Made by a program: the position numbers and the translations under genes. Below are positions 30,887 through 42,683 of a DNA stretch of 64,000 bases, in pieces; within the stretch, counting starts at the first letter, position 1, and every line of letters starts with the position of its first letter. Below the pieces are notes generated by a model. It did no database searches. It was not told the DNA's origin and saw nothing but the letters and a program-made list of their open reading frames with translations. Source of the DNA: Rhabdophis nuchalis (lineage: Eukaryota > Chordata > Lepidosauria > Squamata > Natricidae); contig CM077648.1 of the NCBI GenBank assembly GCA_039707465.1, positions 24,180,119 to 24,244,118 of the forward strand. Reading direction: 5' to 3'.

Positions 30887-31396
30887 AAGGCATTTTTCCC
30901 TATCTTGACAACCTATGCAATAAAAGATTATTTAATCTATGTTTAATTTCCAAATGTTAAGGGCATACTTTCTCCCCACTTAAATTTGTAAAATCCGAAG
31001 AAGCAAAAGTCGTGTATGGACATGGATGAATGCTTTAATGCAAGGATGTAGAGCTAGCATAATCTAACCTTTTAAAATATTGAGCAGAAGACTGATTTTT
31101 GCATTCTGTTAAGAGATTCCTAAAGTCTTTCTCACTTCCAGTAATCAGAATGACTGGCTATACAATCATCAGTACATCTGAGGTTATTTTTATTTTCCCT
31201 CACAATTTTAAGTCTGATTTTATGTTTCAACATTTTCTATCTAAATTAAATAAGGGGACACTGTAGAAATCGTACATTCCCTTCTGAATTTTGAACCATT
31301 TAGTAGCTGTTCTCAAACCATCGCTTCCTAGTTATAATGCAATTTAATATGAGATGAGGGCTTTTTATGGTCTATCTGTATCAAAAATCAAAAACC
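30887..31396. other. AT-rich unique sequence
   Basis: Nothing recognised. Confidence 0.35.
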
Positions 31397-31404
31397 TCTT
31401 ATGC

Positions 31405-31539
31405 CAGGGGTCTGCAAAGTCGGCTCTTTTAAGACTGGTGGACTTCAACTCCCAGAATTCCCCAGCCAGCATAGCTGGCTGGGGAATTCTGGGAGTTGAA
31501 GTCCACCAGTCTTAAAAGAGCCGACTTTGCAGACCCCTG
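31405..31539. mobile_element. Perfectly palindromic hAT MITE, family B (135 bp)
   Basis: Two 66-nt arms without a mismatch around a 3-nt centre (ata), flanked by the perfect 8-bp duplication tcttatgc (31397-31404, 31540-31547). Confidence 0.96.
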
Positions 31540-31834
31540 TCTTATGCCATTATGAAACAAAAAAAAATGTTTTTGGAGCTTCCTTGCTTATTCTATTATC
31601 TATTAGGAATTAGCAATGTCCGCTCAGATTTCCCTATTTCTTATACATCTTGTCAGTCTTTGGAGTATTATTGAGGTCATTATTGCAATATCTTCAGTGT
31701 TACTTTATGAAACAAATGGTATTGTTTGGGGTTGTTGGTTTTTTTTTAGCTTTCTTCGGCATTATCCTTGTTTTATTATTGGAATATAATCTGAATAGTT
31801 CAGTCCTTTGGCCTGTACCATGTATTGTGCAAAG

Positions 31835-32160
31835 GAAAGGTAAAGATTCCCCTCGCACATATGTGCTAGTTGTTCCCAAATCAAGGGGGTGGTGCTCATC
31901 TCCGTTTCACAGCCAGTGTTGTCTGAAGACATCTCCGTGGTTATGTGGCCAGCATGACTAACCAACGAAGGCGCAAGAAATGCTGTTACCTTCCCACCAA
32001 AGGTGGTTCCTATTTTTTTCTACTTGCATTTTTATGTGCTTTTGAACTGCTAGGTTGGCAGAAGCTGGAACGAATAAAGGGAGCTCACTCCATTACGCAG
32101 CACTAGGGATTCGAACCACCGAACTTTCTGATCAACAAGCTCAGCCTCTTAGCTGCTGTG
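31835..32160 (-). mobile_element. tRNA-derived snake SINE (antisense)
   Basis: The body 'accttcccaccaaaggtggt' and head B box 'gggattcgaaccaccgaac' are visible. Its 5' terminus (right side) runs into repeats of 'tgtgtagc'. Confidence 0.85.
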
Positions 32161-33126
32161 TAGCTGTGTAACTGTGTAGCTACTTACAAAAAGCAAGTAA
32201 CACTTTATTAGTAGCATGTTGTTAGAATTTAAATAAACCCTGCTGATATTTCAACTCCTGAAGCTTTAGTGTTAGATATTTTCTAGAGCCCATTTAACAA
32301 TCTAGAATGTTTCACTAATGCTTCATGCATACCATCTATTATGTTTTTTTTAAATCAATCAATCCATATATTTGTATCATATATTTTTTACTGGTTAGAT
32401 GAGTGTGTTTTTCTTATCTGCTGCTTTTTATTTCTCTTATATCTTCTGATGTTTTCAGTATATAAAAACAACTATTTTACTACTTTGGTTTTTTTTTTCC
32501 TTTTAAGGGTTCTTTGTGTTGTTTCATCTTCTTTCATCATGATACACATATTTCAGTCTAGAGGTTTGCAGATATTGTTAATCTAATTCATTAACTTGTC
32601 CTTTAGTATTGCTGAATAATCATATAGAATATAGTTCGGGTCAATTTTGTCTTGTTCTGATTATTTTGTTTTCTGTTTGTTTTCTTTAAATTGCAGTTTT
32701 ACAAAACGAACCATAAAAAGCCTGGAATAAATTGCTGCTACTTTAAGAGTTGCTTTAATGGATCACTCTCTCTCTCTCTTTTTTTTTTTTTAAGAGAGAA
32801 GCATGTTTCTTCAGATGGTATTAAAGGTGAAAAAACTATGTGGCTTTAATGAGTAGCAGAGAGATGAGTGCTTGATTGAGATCTAAAACATTTCTGAATC
32901 ATTTTTAAATGTACCCAGCCCTGATAATTATCTTTATCAGTTTTGAGAGGACTATTCTGTGGGAATCTATTTTAGAAGGGCTTTAATTAAAATGTGGTGA
33001 ACTGTGATACAAACACAGATCTAGGATAGATATGCTCATGGGCACCTGTATAGATGATCAAGTGACGTCATATGCATCTTTATATCATTGCACAACTGGT
33101 GCAAAATATGAAATGTGATATAGCTA
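32161..33126. other. AT-rich unique sequence
   Basis: No gene or element termini. T-rich and (CT)n patches at about 32767-32795. Confidence 0.35.
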
Positions 33127-33259
33127 CAATAATACAATAGCAGAGTTGGAAGGGACCTTGGAGGTCATCTAGTCCAACTCCCTGCCTAGGCAGGAAGCCC
33201 TATACCGTTTCAGACAAAAGGCTATCCAACATCTTCTTAAAGACTTGCAGTGTTGGGGA
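33127..33259 (-). mobile_element. CR1 LINE 3' end (antisense)
   Basis: 'cagagttggaagggaccttg' and 'gaggtcatctagtccaactc' are the reverse complement of the CR1 3' terminus. It is 5'-truncated, with a short 'caataatacaatag' tail. It aligns with 28710-28832. Confidence 0.88.
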
Positions 33260-33295
33260 AAATCACTTGTGTAACTTTTGTAAAAATGAGTAAAA

Positions 33296-33839
33296 GTAAC
33301 ATTTTTAGCACTATAAGATGCAGCTAGCTTTTAGGGAGGAAAACAAGAAAAAAAAAATCTACCAGCAATTTGCCTCCTTGCAGAAAACATCAAACAGCCT
33401 GGTCAGCTTCAGCACAGCCTGATTTAGCACAAGCAGCTGATTGGCGGTTGAATCAGCCTCCCAGAATACCGCTGATTGGCTGTTCCAGGCTGCAGGAATC
33501 ACCGCCACCCATTGCCACTGTCCATCGCCGCCACCACCTATCGCTGTCTCCACGTGCCCAATTTGTGGCCTCTGCGCATCCAATTTTTAGCTCATTCCAG
33601 GCAGTGGGGATTGCTGCCCCCTGTAATAGGCCAAAAACAGGACATGCAGAAGCGAAAAATGGGGCAGCGGAGGCTGAAAACGGGGCATGCGGAGGCAACG
33701 ATGGGCGGCAGCTGTGAGGCACAGCAGTGGCAGTGAAGTGCAGCAGCGATCCCTGCAGCATTCTCTCTATAAGATGCACAGACATTTCTGCCCACTTTTG
33801 GGGGGGGGGGGAGTGCGTCTTATAACCAAAAATATGGTA
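33296..33839. mobile_element. TIR element related to family F
   Basis: The left end 'taacatttttagcactataa' and the complement of the right end, 'taccatatttttggttataa', share the TATAAGA(C/T)GCA terminal motif of family F. The GC-rich interior with repeated 'aggcatgcggaggc'-like words has no known coding motif. Confidence 0.55.
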
Positions 33840-33844
33840 TGTAG

Positions 33845-33970
33845 AATAGCATAGCATAGCATAGCATAGCATAGCAGAGCAGAGCAGAGCAGAGCAGAGC
33901 AGAGCAGAGCAGAGCATAGCATAGCATAGCATAGCATAGCATAGCATAGCATAGCATAGCATAGCATAGC
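33845..33970. repeat. Mixed (ATAGC)n / (AGAGC)n microsatellite
   Basis: An ATAGC block is followed by about nine AGAGC units and then a second, longer ATAGC block. Encoded runs of LCYAM or LCSAL are by-products of the repeat. Confidence 0.95.
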
Positions 33971-34290
33971 GAATGCTACAGTTACAGGTGAGAGTTAAAA
34001 ATAAAACGTTAAAAAATTAAAATAAAACTAAATAGTTTTTTTAATTGTCTAATTTGTCTTACTTGCATAGTGTATTTTGTATCATAATGAACTTCCATAT
34101 GCTTGTATGTTGCATATCTTCTAAAATAACAAGAGATTAGAAATACTATTAATAGTGCAATTTTATAAATATCTACTCAGATTGAAGGCCTGTTAAATTT
34201 AAACTTTCTCACTGCCATGTGATAAATGTGTATTTCTGTTAATGTATAGCAATTATTTCCAGGGTTATCTTCCCTTATTCTTTAAGTGCT
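33971..34290. other. AT-rich unique sequence
   Basis: Nothing recognised. Confidence 0.35.
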
Positions 34291-34292
34291 AT

Positions 34293-34300
34293 GTTTCTTT

Positions 34301-34356
<56 letters not shown>
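34293..34356. repeat. (TTTC)n microsatellite
   Basis: Uninterrupted polypyrimidine tetranucleotide run of about 16 units. Confidence 0.95.
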
Positions 34357-34357
<1 letters not shown>

Positions 34358-34889
34358 TCTGAGGAGGTATAAATGGCACTAAGAATGTCAGAGAAATCTG
34401 TCATGGATTTCCTTTCAAATGAAATGGTGTGAACTGCCAAAACAGCATCTGCTATGGCACAAATAGGCATGTCATTCATAAGAGTTCTGTAATGTTGATT
34501 CAAAATATTTTCAGCAAAAATAACGGACTGAAAAATTTATATATTTATAAATTTGGAGTGTATATATACACTTGTGCATTTGTGTATACATTTCCTATAT
34601 ATATATATATTAAAGGGTTAAGATAAAAATGCATATTAAGGATTTTTTTAAATAAGATACAGTGCATATTTTTAGGAAATACGATATATAAAAACAACCA
34701 CACTTCTTTCTGTTTTCATTCTTCTTTTGAATCAGAAGGGTGCAAAACATTCACAGGATACATTAATACAAAATGTGTACTAAAATGTGCATCAAATGTA
34801 CAAAATATGCATGACTGAATGCAAAAATCTATACTTCAAGCATAATTATATGAAATAATATGATGCATTTAAAATAGGGAGCTCCCTAC
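34357..34889. other. AT-rich unique sequence
   Basis: Includes a short (AT)n at about 34593-34611. Nothing else recognised. Confidence 0.35.
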
Positions 34890-35140
34890 TACCGTGTTTC
34901 CCCCAAAATAAGACAGGGTCTTATTTTCTTTTGATGTAAGCGGTTGGCATTATTTCTGGGGAGGTCTTATTCTTTTTTAGGTGCAGGAGACAGCAAGCGT
35001 GGTCACCTCATGGTTGCTACTGTGTTGCAATATTTTCAGGGAGGGCTTATTTTTAGGGGAGGCCTTATTTTAGTCCATGCGCTCAAAAGCCCGATTGGGC
35101 TTATTATCTGGGGAGGTCTTATTTTCAGGGAAACAGGGTA
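34890..35140. mobile_element. Non-autonomous TIR element, family G
   Basis: The ends TACCGTGTTTCCCCCAAAAT and TTTTCAGGGAAACAGGGTA are imperfect inverted repeats. The interior repeats 'aggtcttatttt' in both orientations. TA at both edges would fit a Tc1/mariner-type target, but this is not proven. Confidence 0.7.
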
Positions 35141-37764
35141 GCATCTTAATTTAACAAATTTTCTCATGGATTAACCCTAGGAAAAAAATACTCATTATCT
35201 AACCTGGTTATAAGATTGTTACAAGATGAAAATAAGGAATGTACATATGTGTGCCTCTTCTCTGAAAGAAACAAACAGTAGCTAAATTAGTTCTATTTTC
35301 CTGCCAGTGTCATCTTGACAAAAGAGGTAATACCATTATTCGAAACCCATCACCACCTCCATCTATGCAGTTGAATCCAGAAAATCCAGAAAATAAACAA
35401 CTGTCTTATAGGCCGGCAAAGCCAAACGCAACAACTTAAAAAGTGGGCAGGAGGGGACAGGGTTAGCAAACGCAATCTTCAAAATTCAATGGCTGTTTAT
35501 CACATCATCATAACCACCCTGCCAGTTAATGTTTTGCTCCGATCACCCACCCGCCTCAGGAATGCTGCAAATATTTTTCCCAAAATGTTCCCATCTCTTG
35601 TCAACCCATACGCCACATTCAAGTTGACTGGAACCGGCAACGTTAGTATGAAGTTGAACAGAAGATAATAGAGAGCTGTGGCTGTAATAAAAGCCTGCAT
35701 TCATGTGGAAGAAATTGAATACCCTGCCCGCCGTGTCTACCAAGAGCAAAGGTGGTTTGCGGAAGGCTGTTAGTGTGAAAGCTGAGGGGAGCAACAAAAC
35801 AGGTGTGAAAGCCAGGGGAAAACTGAGGGGGCATGAGCAGCTGTGGGAAAAGATGAAAGAAGGATATTTAAGTCTAGTCCAGAAGAGAGAGAGAGGGGGG
35901 GGGGAGAGAGAGAGACATCTACTGGTCTGTTTATTGCTTCTTCTGGTGGCCTCTTCCCAGTAATTAACGCCAACATTTTCTCTCTCCTCCCCCTCCCCCA
36001 CTGACAGCTAAGAGCATAATTAGAGCTTAATAAAACATTGAGAAGCCAGCAGTGTGAAAAAGGAGAACGGGATAAACAATAAACAACGTGGCACTGGGGA
36101 AGGGCAGCCAGGGAAAGAGGATTCAGGAGCATGATGGCTGAATAATGCCTTCGATAAACTGTGGGCACGCCGGCGCTGTCACGCTCTCGGCAGCCCCAAG
36201 AGTGCCAGTAGCGTGGCGCAGACAGACAGCTCGAATTAATCCCGAGAGGAGTGCATGACAGGCGAGTGAAGCAGACAATTAGAACGAAGGAGGAAATTGG
36301 AAATGGCAAAGGTGTGAACATATGTCAAATTACAACTAAATGATAAATTACAATTCTGTCATTGAAAGAAGAAGTAATTAAGAAAGATTCTGGCTAGCTT
36401 TTTCCGCTATTTCTTTTTTTGCAAGAAAAGGGGTAAAAAGAAAAGAGAATGAAGGTTTTCCTTCTCTGCCTCCCTTCCCTCTCCCCCGCCCAGCTTATTC
36501 ATTCAGTTATTCTTTCCCCTGGAGACTTGGGCTTTGAATTTATTTGGTGAATTGTTTCTGTCTGTCTCACATGTCACGTCCAGTTCATCCACCTCGCTCC
36601 TTGAGGGCTGCATTATTTGTGTGCATTAGAGATAATACCTTCCTTTCCTCTCCCCCTCTCCTCCAGCCTGGCTCCCTGTCCCTTAGCTTGGCAGAACCAC
36701 TGTGTCACAAACGAACAGGAAGCCGAGGGTGCCCGATAAAATATAAAAAATCTGTGCAGTGCAGGTTATTTTTTTTTTTAAGGGCCTGGCGAAGCCGCTG
36801 CACTCTAATTATTTTCAGCAGGCACAGCACAGTCCAGCTGACAATTAGGAAGTCGCTGCTCTATTGCTTGCGGGATTCAGACACCACCTCATAATCATAA
36901 TCATGTCTTTTTCATTTAGGCAGAAACATGGTTAGGTGGGGTTCCATGGCAGCCAGCTGTAAGCCTCTTAACTAGCAATTTTTTTTTTATAAAAAAAAAA
37001 GAAGGACAATTACAGCAACTTGTTGAATGACACCAGCCAAACCTACCTTGGCATTGCAATGTATTGTTAACAGGCTCCAGTTTTGGGGACCACTTAGGCA
37101 CCTCTGTTGCAGCTGGGTTGTATACTAGCCCTGTGACACCTGCAAGGAGGGTGTCCTTCTTGTTTGAAGAAAACCACTTTGGCAGGTTTCACACCTTGAG
37201 AATCTTTTTCCGGCTAAAGCATGGGGAAGGAAGGGGCCGTGTTTAATATTTTAGGAGGCATACCAGAGCGGGGTGAATGAGGGCAATGATGAAAAATGAC
37301 TTTCATTGCACAAATGTAATGTAAGAGCCAAATCCCCCCCTGAAATTCTTGCCCAGTTCATGCCCTTTTCCAAGCAAATTTATCTTTACAAGTAGGGCAG
37401 CAACAGGAGATGCTTCATTAACTCCTGAGCACATTTTTGCCTACAGCTACCCTGGTAAAGGAAGAAGGCAACCAGCTCTGTTTATGGAGACTTGGTTTTA
37501 TGGATTCTGTGTGGTTTTATGGAGTCTTAGTATGGAAATTGTCGGTTGCTTGAGAAATGCTGGATGTTCCAATGTCTTTTTCATCATTTGCACTAAAGTC
37601 ATCATCTGCCCTGCTCCCCTCCGGTTATTCTTTCTGACTGGCTAAGTTGTGGTTTGCTTAACAATGGAATAATCACAGCTGGCTGAGTTCATGCAACAAG
37701 TCTAGTCATAAATGGAGGGTGCAAAAAGTATAAGCGTTCATGTGGCATATATTTGAGGCTAGGG
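35141..37764. other. Repeat-poor 2.6 kb, candidate conserved non-coding cluster
   Basis: No repeat termini are recognised. About 35860-36900 has mixed composition with many TAATTA/AATTAG words (e.g. 'ctcgaattaatcccgagagg', 'aagaagtaattaagaaag', 'gcactctaattatttt'). Minus-strand frames at 35543-36001 and 35770-36321 overlap each other and carry no known domain, so they are not called as genes. Confidence 0.4.
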
Positions 37765-38148
37765 ATGTCGCAACACCCTGTGCACGTACCCATAATGCAA
37801 TATGTGCGTAAACCCCTGTGCACCCTGTGCATATGTGCGTGACTCCTGTGCTCTCCTGCCCCCCATGCATGCACTTCCCCATGCTGCTCCCACCCCCGCA
37901 CATTCCCATGCATTCCCATGCCTGTGCATGCACATGTGACCCCCCACATGTGTGTCCTTCCCCTACACACATGTGCACATGTCTCCTGCATGCCCCCACC
38001 CCCTGTGCATGTGCAGCAGAGAAAACCAGCTGGCTGGTGGGAGGCATGTGTGCATGCGCAGTGGAGCTGAGCTGGGGCAACGGCTCGCATGCTCACAGAG
38101 AAGGCTCTGTGTGACACCTGTGGCACATGCACCATAGGTTCACCATCA
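37765..38148 (-). mobile_element. Degraded hAT-like MITE, GC-rich
   Basis: The minus strand starts 'catgatggtgaacctatggt' and continues 'gtgccacaggtgtcacac', the start of a common hAT-type repeat (CA.TGATGGCGAACC). The far end is eroded. The middle is dense in 'tgcatgtgc'-type alternating purine-pyrimidine sequence. Confidence 0.5.
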
Positions 38149-38469
38149 TGGTTTTAGTCTCTTCAGAGTGGGTAGAAGCAGGACTACACACCAATGTTTC
38201 TGTGCTAGGCTACTTTAGGGAAGTCCAGTGAACATAATGGGAGCTTCTAAACCCAGAAGATGGTTTCATGTATGGTACTTAACATGCCATGGAAAAACTG
38301 GGGCAGCCTTTCACCTGGTGGAAGTTGTAGATCCTCCCATTCAAAATGCCTGGATCCAGGGAACATGCTAAGAATTGCTTTGTTTTGAGACAAGTTTCAT
38401 GCTAGTATTTCTGTAAATTTCCTTTGTTCTAACAAACAAAAAAAGACATATATATGTGTGTGTGTGCAT
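38149..38469. other. Unique sequence, nothing recognised
   Basis: Short TG run near 38453-38480. Confidence 0.35.
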
Positions 38470-38648
38470 GTGTGTGTGTTAGGTTTTTGAGCTGATCAAT
38501 AAATAAATCAGGGAGACTAGGATAGATCTATTTCAAGCTTTTTAGCTTTCATCAGCTAGCCATACACTTACTGGGATTTCAACTGGGGCTGTATTACATG
38601 TTAGGCAGAAGCCTTAGCCACTTAAGCCACCAGGTTCTCTTCCTGATC
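38470..38648 (-). mobile_element. tRNA-derived SINE, 'gtatggctagctgatg' family (antisense)
   Basis: The minus strand has head 'gaacctggtggcttaagtgg' and body 'gtatggctagctgatgaaag' then 'cttgaaatagatctatcc'. It matches the plus-strand copy at 48066-48228. Confidence 0.75.
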
Positions 38649-40743
38649 AGCTGAGACAGGAGGATAAGTATATGGTTATATTATTCCCAGTGACAAGAAG
38701 CACAAATATTTGAATTATAGAGCCTCTGACCTGGTCTCAAGCAATTAAGGCTGAATCATACAGTTGGTACACATCTTTGGAATATCATACAGAGAGTTTG
38801 GGTATAATTCAGCTAAATTGAGTTCTACTGATTTCTATAGGCAGCATTAATACATTTGTTAACCTTCCTGTGACTTTAAAAAAACACATAAAACATAGAA
38901 AATATAGGCTGCTTCAAAATTCAGTCCCGTTGACCCACCATTATAATATTTTTCTTCATATGGACAACATGGAAATAAATTGGTACAATATTTGTAAGAG
39001 GTAAAACTATCCCATTAGTACCAGGAAGAGCTTGCCTTCTGTTGTGAGCATGAGGCATGAAGGTTAAAGCCTCCTGAACAAACCCTTGTCATAGTCCAGC
39101 TCTGACTTCCCCTCTAAAGCTACAACCTCACAGATTTATGTTTAAAAAAATTATGATCAAGCATTGTGCATGTGCACGCAGAGCTAATTAAGCCCCTAAT
39201 ATCATATCCCCTTAGGCCTTTTCACATTTTGAACAAACCCTGGATATTATTCTAAAACTTAAAATCTAGAGAAATACTGAGCAACAAGACACTCCTTCGA
39301 GTTCTCACGAAATTGGTAATTGTCTAATGGGTGAAAGAAGAGATGAGATTCTGCCAAGTGCAAGAAGCATGTTTCTTTCTTCCGCTGAGTAAGATACATG
39401 GCTTTATATGCCAGTGTAACAGAATGGATGAGGGAGACACCACTGGTATCGTTCTGAAATAAATCATTTTAGAGCTGTTCTGGTCAGATGCTAAAGTTAA
39501 GAGTCTGAACAGCTTAATTAGGAGGCATGTTAAAAGCAAAAGGTGAAAGTTGCATTAATTACAGGAGACATCTCTCTCAGCCAGCCAGGTAGCAACTGTT
39601 CTGTGCTGCTAAGGTAACATTATGCCACCCTCTTCATTAATCAAGGGCATTCTGCTATCGTTTGAGCTGGCTGGGCTGATATGCTTCTGCATATGCTATC
39701 GTAGCCTGGTTTGACTGTACGTTTCAGGTTGATCGTTTTGGTTTAATTGGAGCTAATTATTGCCATATAAATTAGCAGAGAAGAACACCAGCACGATGCT
39801 TAGTGCACATCCTCTAGGCTTTCTCCCGCTGAGCCAGGCAAATCCTACCCAAGACTGCGATGTAATGTGCGATGAACAAGTTTGCGGTATCATCATCATT
39901 TTTTCTCCACGGGAGTTCAGAATAGAGGCAATTTCTCCTTTCCAGATGTTTTACATAGGAAAGTTTAAGAATGGTGGGGAGGTGAATTCTTAAACAGTGA
40001 TTTCCCCCCCCCCCACTGAGCTCAGTTGTGGGACCTCCATATGGGAACTTGGTATCACTTGGGATCAGCTCCAGGACTGTCTGATCAGAAGATTCTCATT
40101 CACTTGAGAGTTGTTTTTCTTTTCAGACTTTGGCTTATCTGAAATCAAAGGAAAACTTTTCTTTTGCCACACAGGAATCTGTAAGCTTTTCCCCATCTCT
40201 TGAGCTTAAGTGAGCCCTTCCAAGGCTATTCCTCAACCCCCAAGCAACAACCCGATGTCTGGAAGGCGGGGAGGTTCTTTGCTAAAGAGAAGGGGAACAA
40301 AAAGATCTCTGCTCTATTCCACCTTGCTCATTTCACCCGTGCTTCTCCGTGCCCTGAAAGACTTTCAAGAAGTGCTCTCCATTTTAAAACTGCATTTTGA
40401 AAGTAGAACTCCTGGAGCTTGCTTGCATTGTTCAAGACATTCCTCTTTCAAACACTCAAGCCACTATGGGAGCGTGCAATCGTGGTTAGACGTACAGGAA
40501 ATTGTACTTGGCTGGCTGCAAAACTGCCAATATGGTATTAATACATGGAATTTAGTAATAATGGAAACCATTACAGCAGCTTGGATGCATATGTAGGCAA
40601 GGTAGAACTTAGTGTAATTTCTCTTTTGCATAGAGTGGGGAGAATCAACTTTTGCTTCACCTGTACCTGTAAGAGCTTAGTGGGATAGGAACTAATTAAT
40701 TCCGGGTTTTGCTTTCTGTTCCTGGAGTAGCCAGAGAGATAGC
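38649..40743. other. Repeat-poor region, candidate conserved non-coding DNA
   Basis: About 39380-39990 looks constrained: 'cagcttaattaggaggcatg', 'gttgcattaattacagg' and 'tggagctaattattgccata' lie within 350 bp without any repeat signature. A plus-strand frame at 40210-40596 has no recognisable domain, no splice context and an overlapping alternative frame. Confidence 0.4.
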
Positions 40744-41233
40744 TACCGTATTTTTCAGAGTATAAGGCGCACCTTTTCCCCCTCAAAAAAAAGGCTGACA
40801 ATCTGGGTTCGTCTTATACAGTGAATAAGCAGAGTATAGCATTTTGTGTCTCCCGAAACCCCGCCCTCTTCACCAAAATGCCCATGCATAGCTTGTAGAA
40901 GGTTTTCAGAGAGCTCTGTTTTTTTGCTCAATTTTGCCCTCCACCCCAGCCCCCAGGAGCACTCTATAAGCTTCCTAATGCTCTTTTTTTTTTTTTACCA
41001 AAAAACACACCTGTTTTTTGCTTGTTTTGCCCCCCACCTTCCTCCCCCAGGAACACTCTACAAACCTCCTAAGGGCTATTCATGCCCTTTGGGGGGGGGA
41101 GAATGGGCCCATTTTCACAAAAACAGACCATTTTTGGGAAGTTTGCAGAGTGCAAAAACTTTTTTAATTTGCCTCTTCAAAACCTTGGTGCATGTTATAC
41201 TCCAATGCATCTTATACTCTGAAAAATATGGTA
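40744..41233. mobile_element. Non-autonomous TIR element, family F (opposite orientation)
   Basis: TACCGTATTTTTCAGAGTAT at the left and ACTCTGAAAAATATGGTA at the right are inverted repeats. The interior matches the complement of 4609-5006 and 17836-18268. Confidence 0.8.
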
Positions 41234-41947
41234 ATTGGTTCTTGGTGAACTCAACATATTTCTGCATTTCACAGGTAACTACAGAGAAGACAATTGCACA
41301 ACCATTTCAAAAATTATGGTCATTGAGAACGAAAACAGAGGTGAGGAATCCCACCTGACCAAAATTCCATCCAAATGCAACATTGGTTTGCGTTCCCTAT
41401 AACCTACCTACTCCCAAAGATTCCAGTATGTTTTTGTTTATCATTTATCTGTTTACCTTTTTCTCTCTCTACTTTTACGGTAGTTTACAAAGTTTATATA
41501 ATGCAAGATAAAGTTTTAAAGAATAAATGAACATCCAACATCTCTTTCCAGCAGATACCGACATCAAAACAGACTTCAGTGTTTCCAGCTTTCACTGTTC
41601 ATTCAAACATGATGGCCTGAAAACAGACCAAATGTATCTACTTTGAATCTGCATACCAAAGTTGCTTGGCCACAATAATTCATGCTCTGTATTTTGTGCC
41701 TCCTTGTCTTGTATCTGAGGTTGAGTGACATGAAACAAGGTTTCAAGATTGAATTGACGTATAGATATATGTTTGCTCAATGTTCTTTAAGGATTAAAAT
41801 CTGGTGACTTCATTCATTCATTCATTTTCTATATGTATCTGAACAATTGGAATTGGAACTCTTATACTTCTAGAGGCATCAGATCAATAAAGGTTGATTT
41901 TGGCAGGTGCACCCAATTTATTAGGCTGTTATTAACATAGATAGTTA
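41234..41947. other. Unique sequence, nothing recognised
   Basis: Short (CATT)n at 41813-41827. No gene. Confidence 0.35.
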
Positions 41948-42683
41948 ATTTTTATTTTTTAAATTATTTTATTTATATTTATATCCTGCCCTTCTCCACA
42001 GAGGACCCAGGGCGGCGCACAGGAATTTAAAAAACATATAAAACAATAAATACATAATTTAAAAACATATTAAATTAATCTAATCCTATGCTAAAACCAA
42101 TTTTAAAATTCCCAATTTAAAACTATCTAAAAATAGTCCCCATGGGAGGTTAGGCTAGGCCGGCTTGCTGGAAAAGATGTGTCTTTGGACACTGGCGGAA
42201 GAGGCGGAGGTCGGTGATGGTGCGCAATTTAGGGGGTAGGTCGTTCCAAAGGGCAGGGCCCGCCACAGAGAAGGCTCTTCCCCTGGGTGTCGCCAGACGG
42301 CATTGCCCAGCCGACGGCACCCTGAGGAGACCCTCTCTGTGGGAGCGGATCGGCCGAAGGGATGTATGGGACAGGAGGCGGTCTCACATATAACTAGGCC
42401 CCGAGCCATGGAGCACTTTAAAGATGGTTGTCAAAACCTTGAAGCGCACCCGAAAGACCACAGGAAGCCAGTGCAGCTCACGCAGGGTCGGTGTTATGTG
42501 GGAGCATCTAGTAGCTCCTGTAATCACCCGCGTGGCTGCATTCTGGACTAACTGTAGCTTTCGAGTGCACCTCAAGGGAAGCCCCATGTAGAGAGCATTA
42601 CAGTAGTTGAGCCGGGACGTCACGAGAGCTTGAGTGCCTGTGCGAAGGGCAGCTCGGTCCAGTAAGGGGCGCAATTGGTGCAA
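41948..42683 (-). mobile_element. CR1-L3/L2-like LINE, 5'-truncated (antisense)
   Basis: The minus strand encodes SRLNYCNALYMGLPLRCTRK, LRELHWLPVVFRVRFKVL and then, in another frame, RSAPTERVSSGCR... opposite the SHREG segment. It ends in 'tgcgccgccctgggtcctct' and an A/T-rich tail. Confidence 0.88.

Noticed and set aside
33453..33967. Frames with LCYAM/LCSAL repeats near 33.8-33.97 kb
   Set aside because: Direct translation of the ATAGC/AGAGC microsatellite. The rest of the longer frame is the interior of a TIR element.
35543..36321. Two overlapping minus-strand frames of 152 and 183 codons
   Set aside because: Mutually overlapping in different frames, low-complexity Ser/Leu/Pro content, no motif. 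The region is better viewed as non-coding.
40210..40596. 128-codon frame
   Set aside because: No domain, no splice or promoter context, and it overlaps another frame (40200-40400). Treated as chance.
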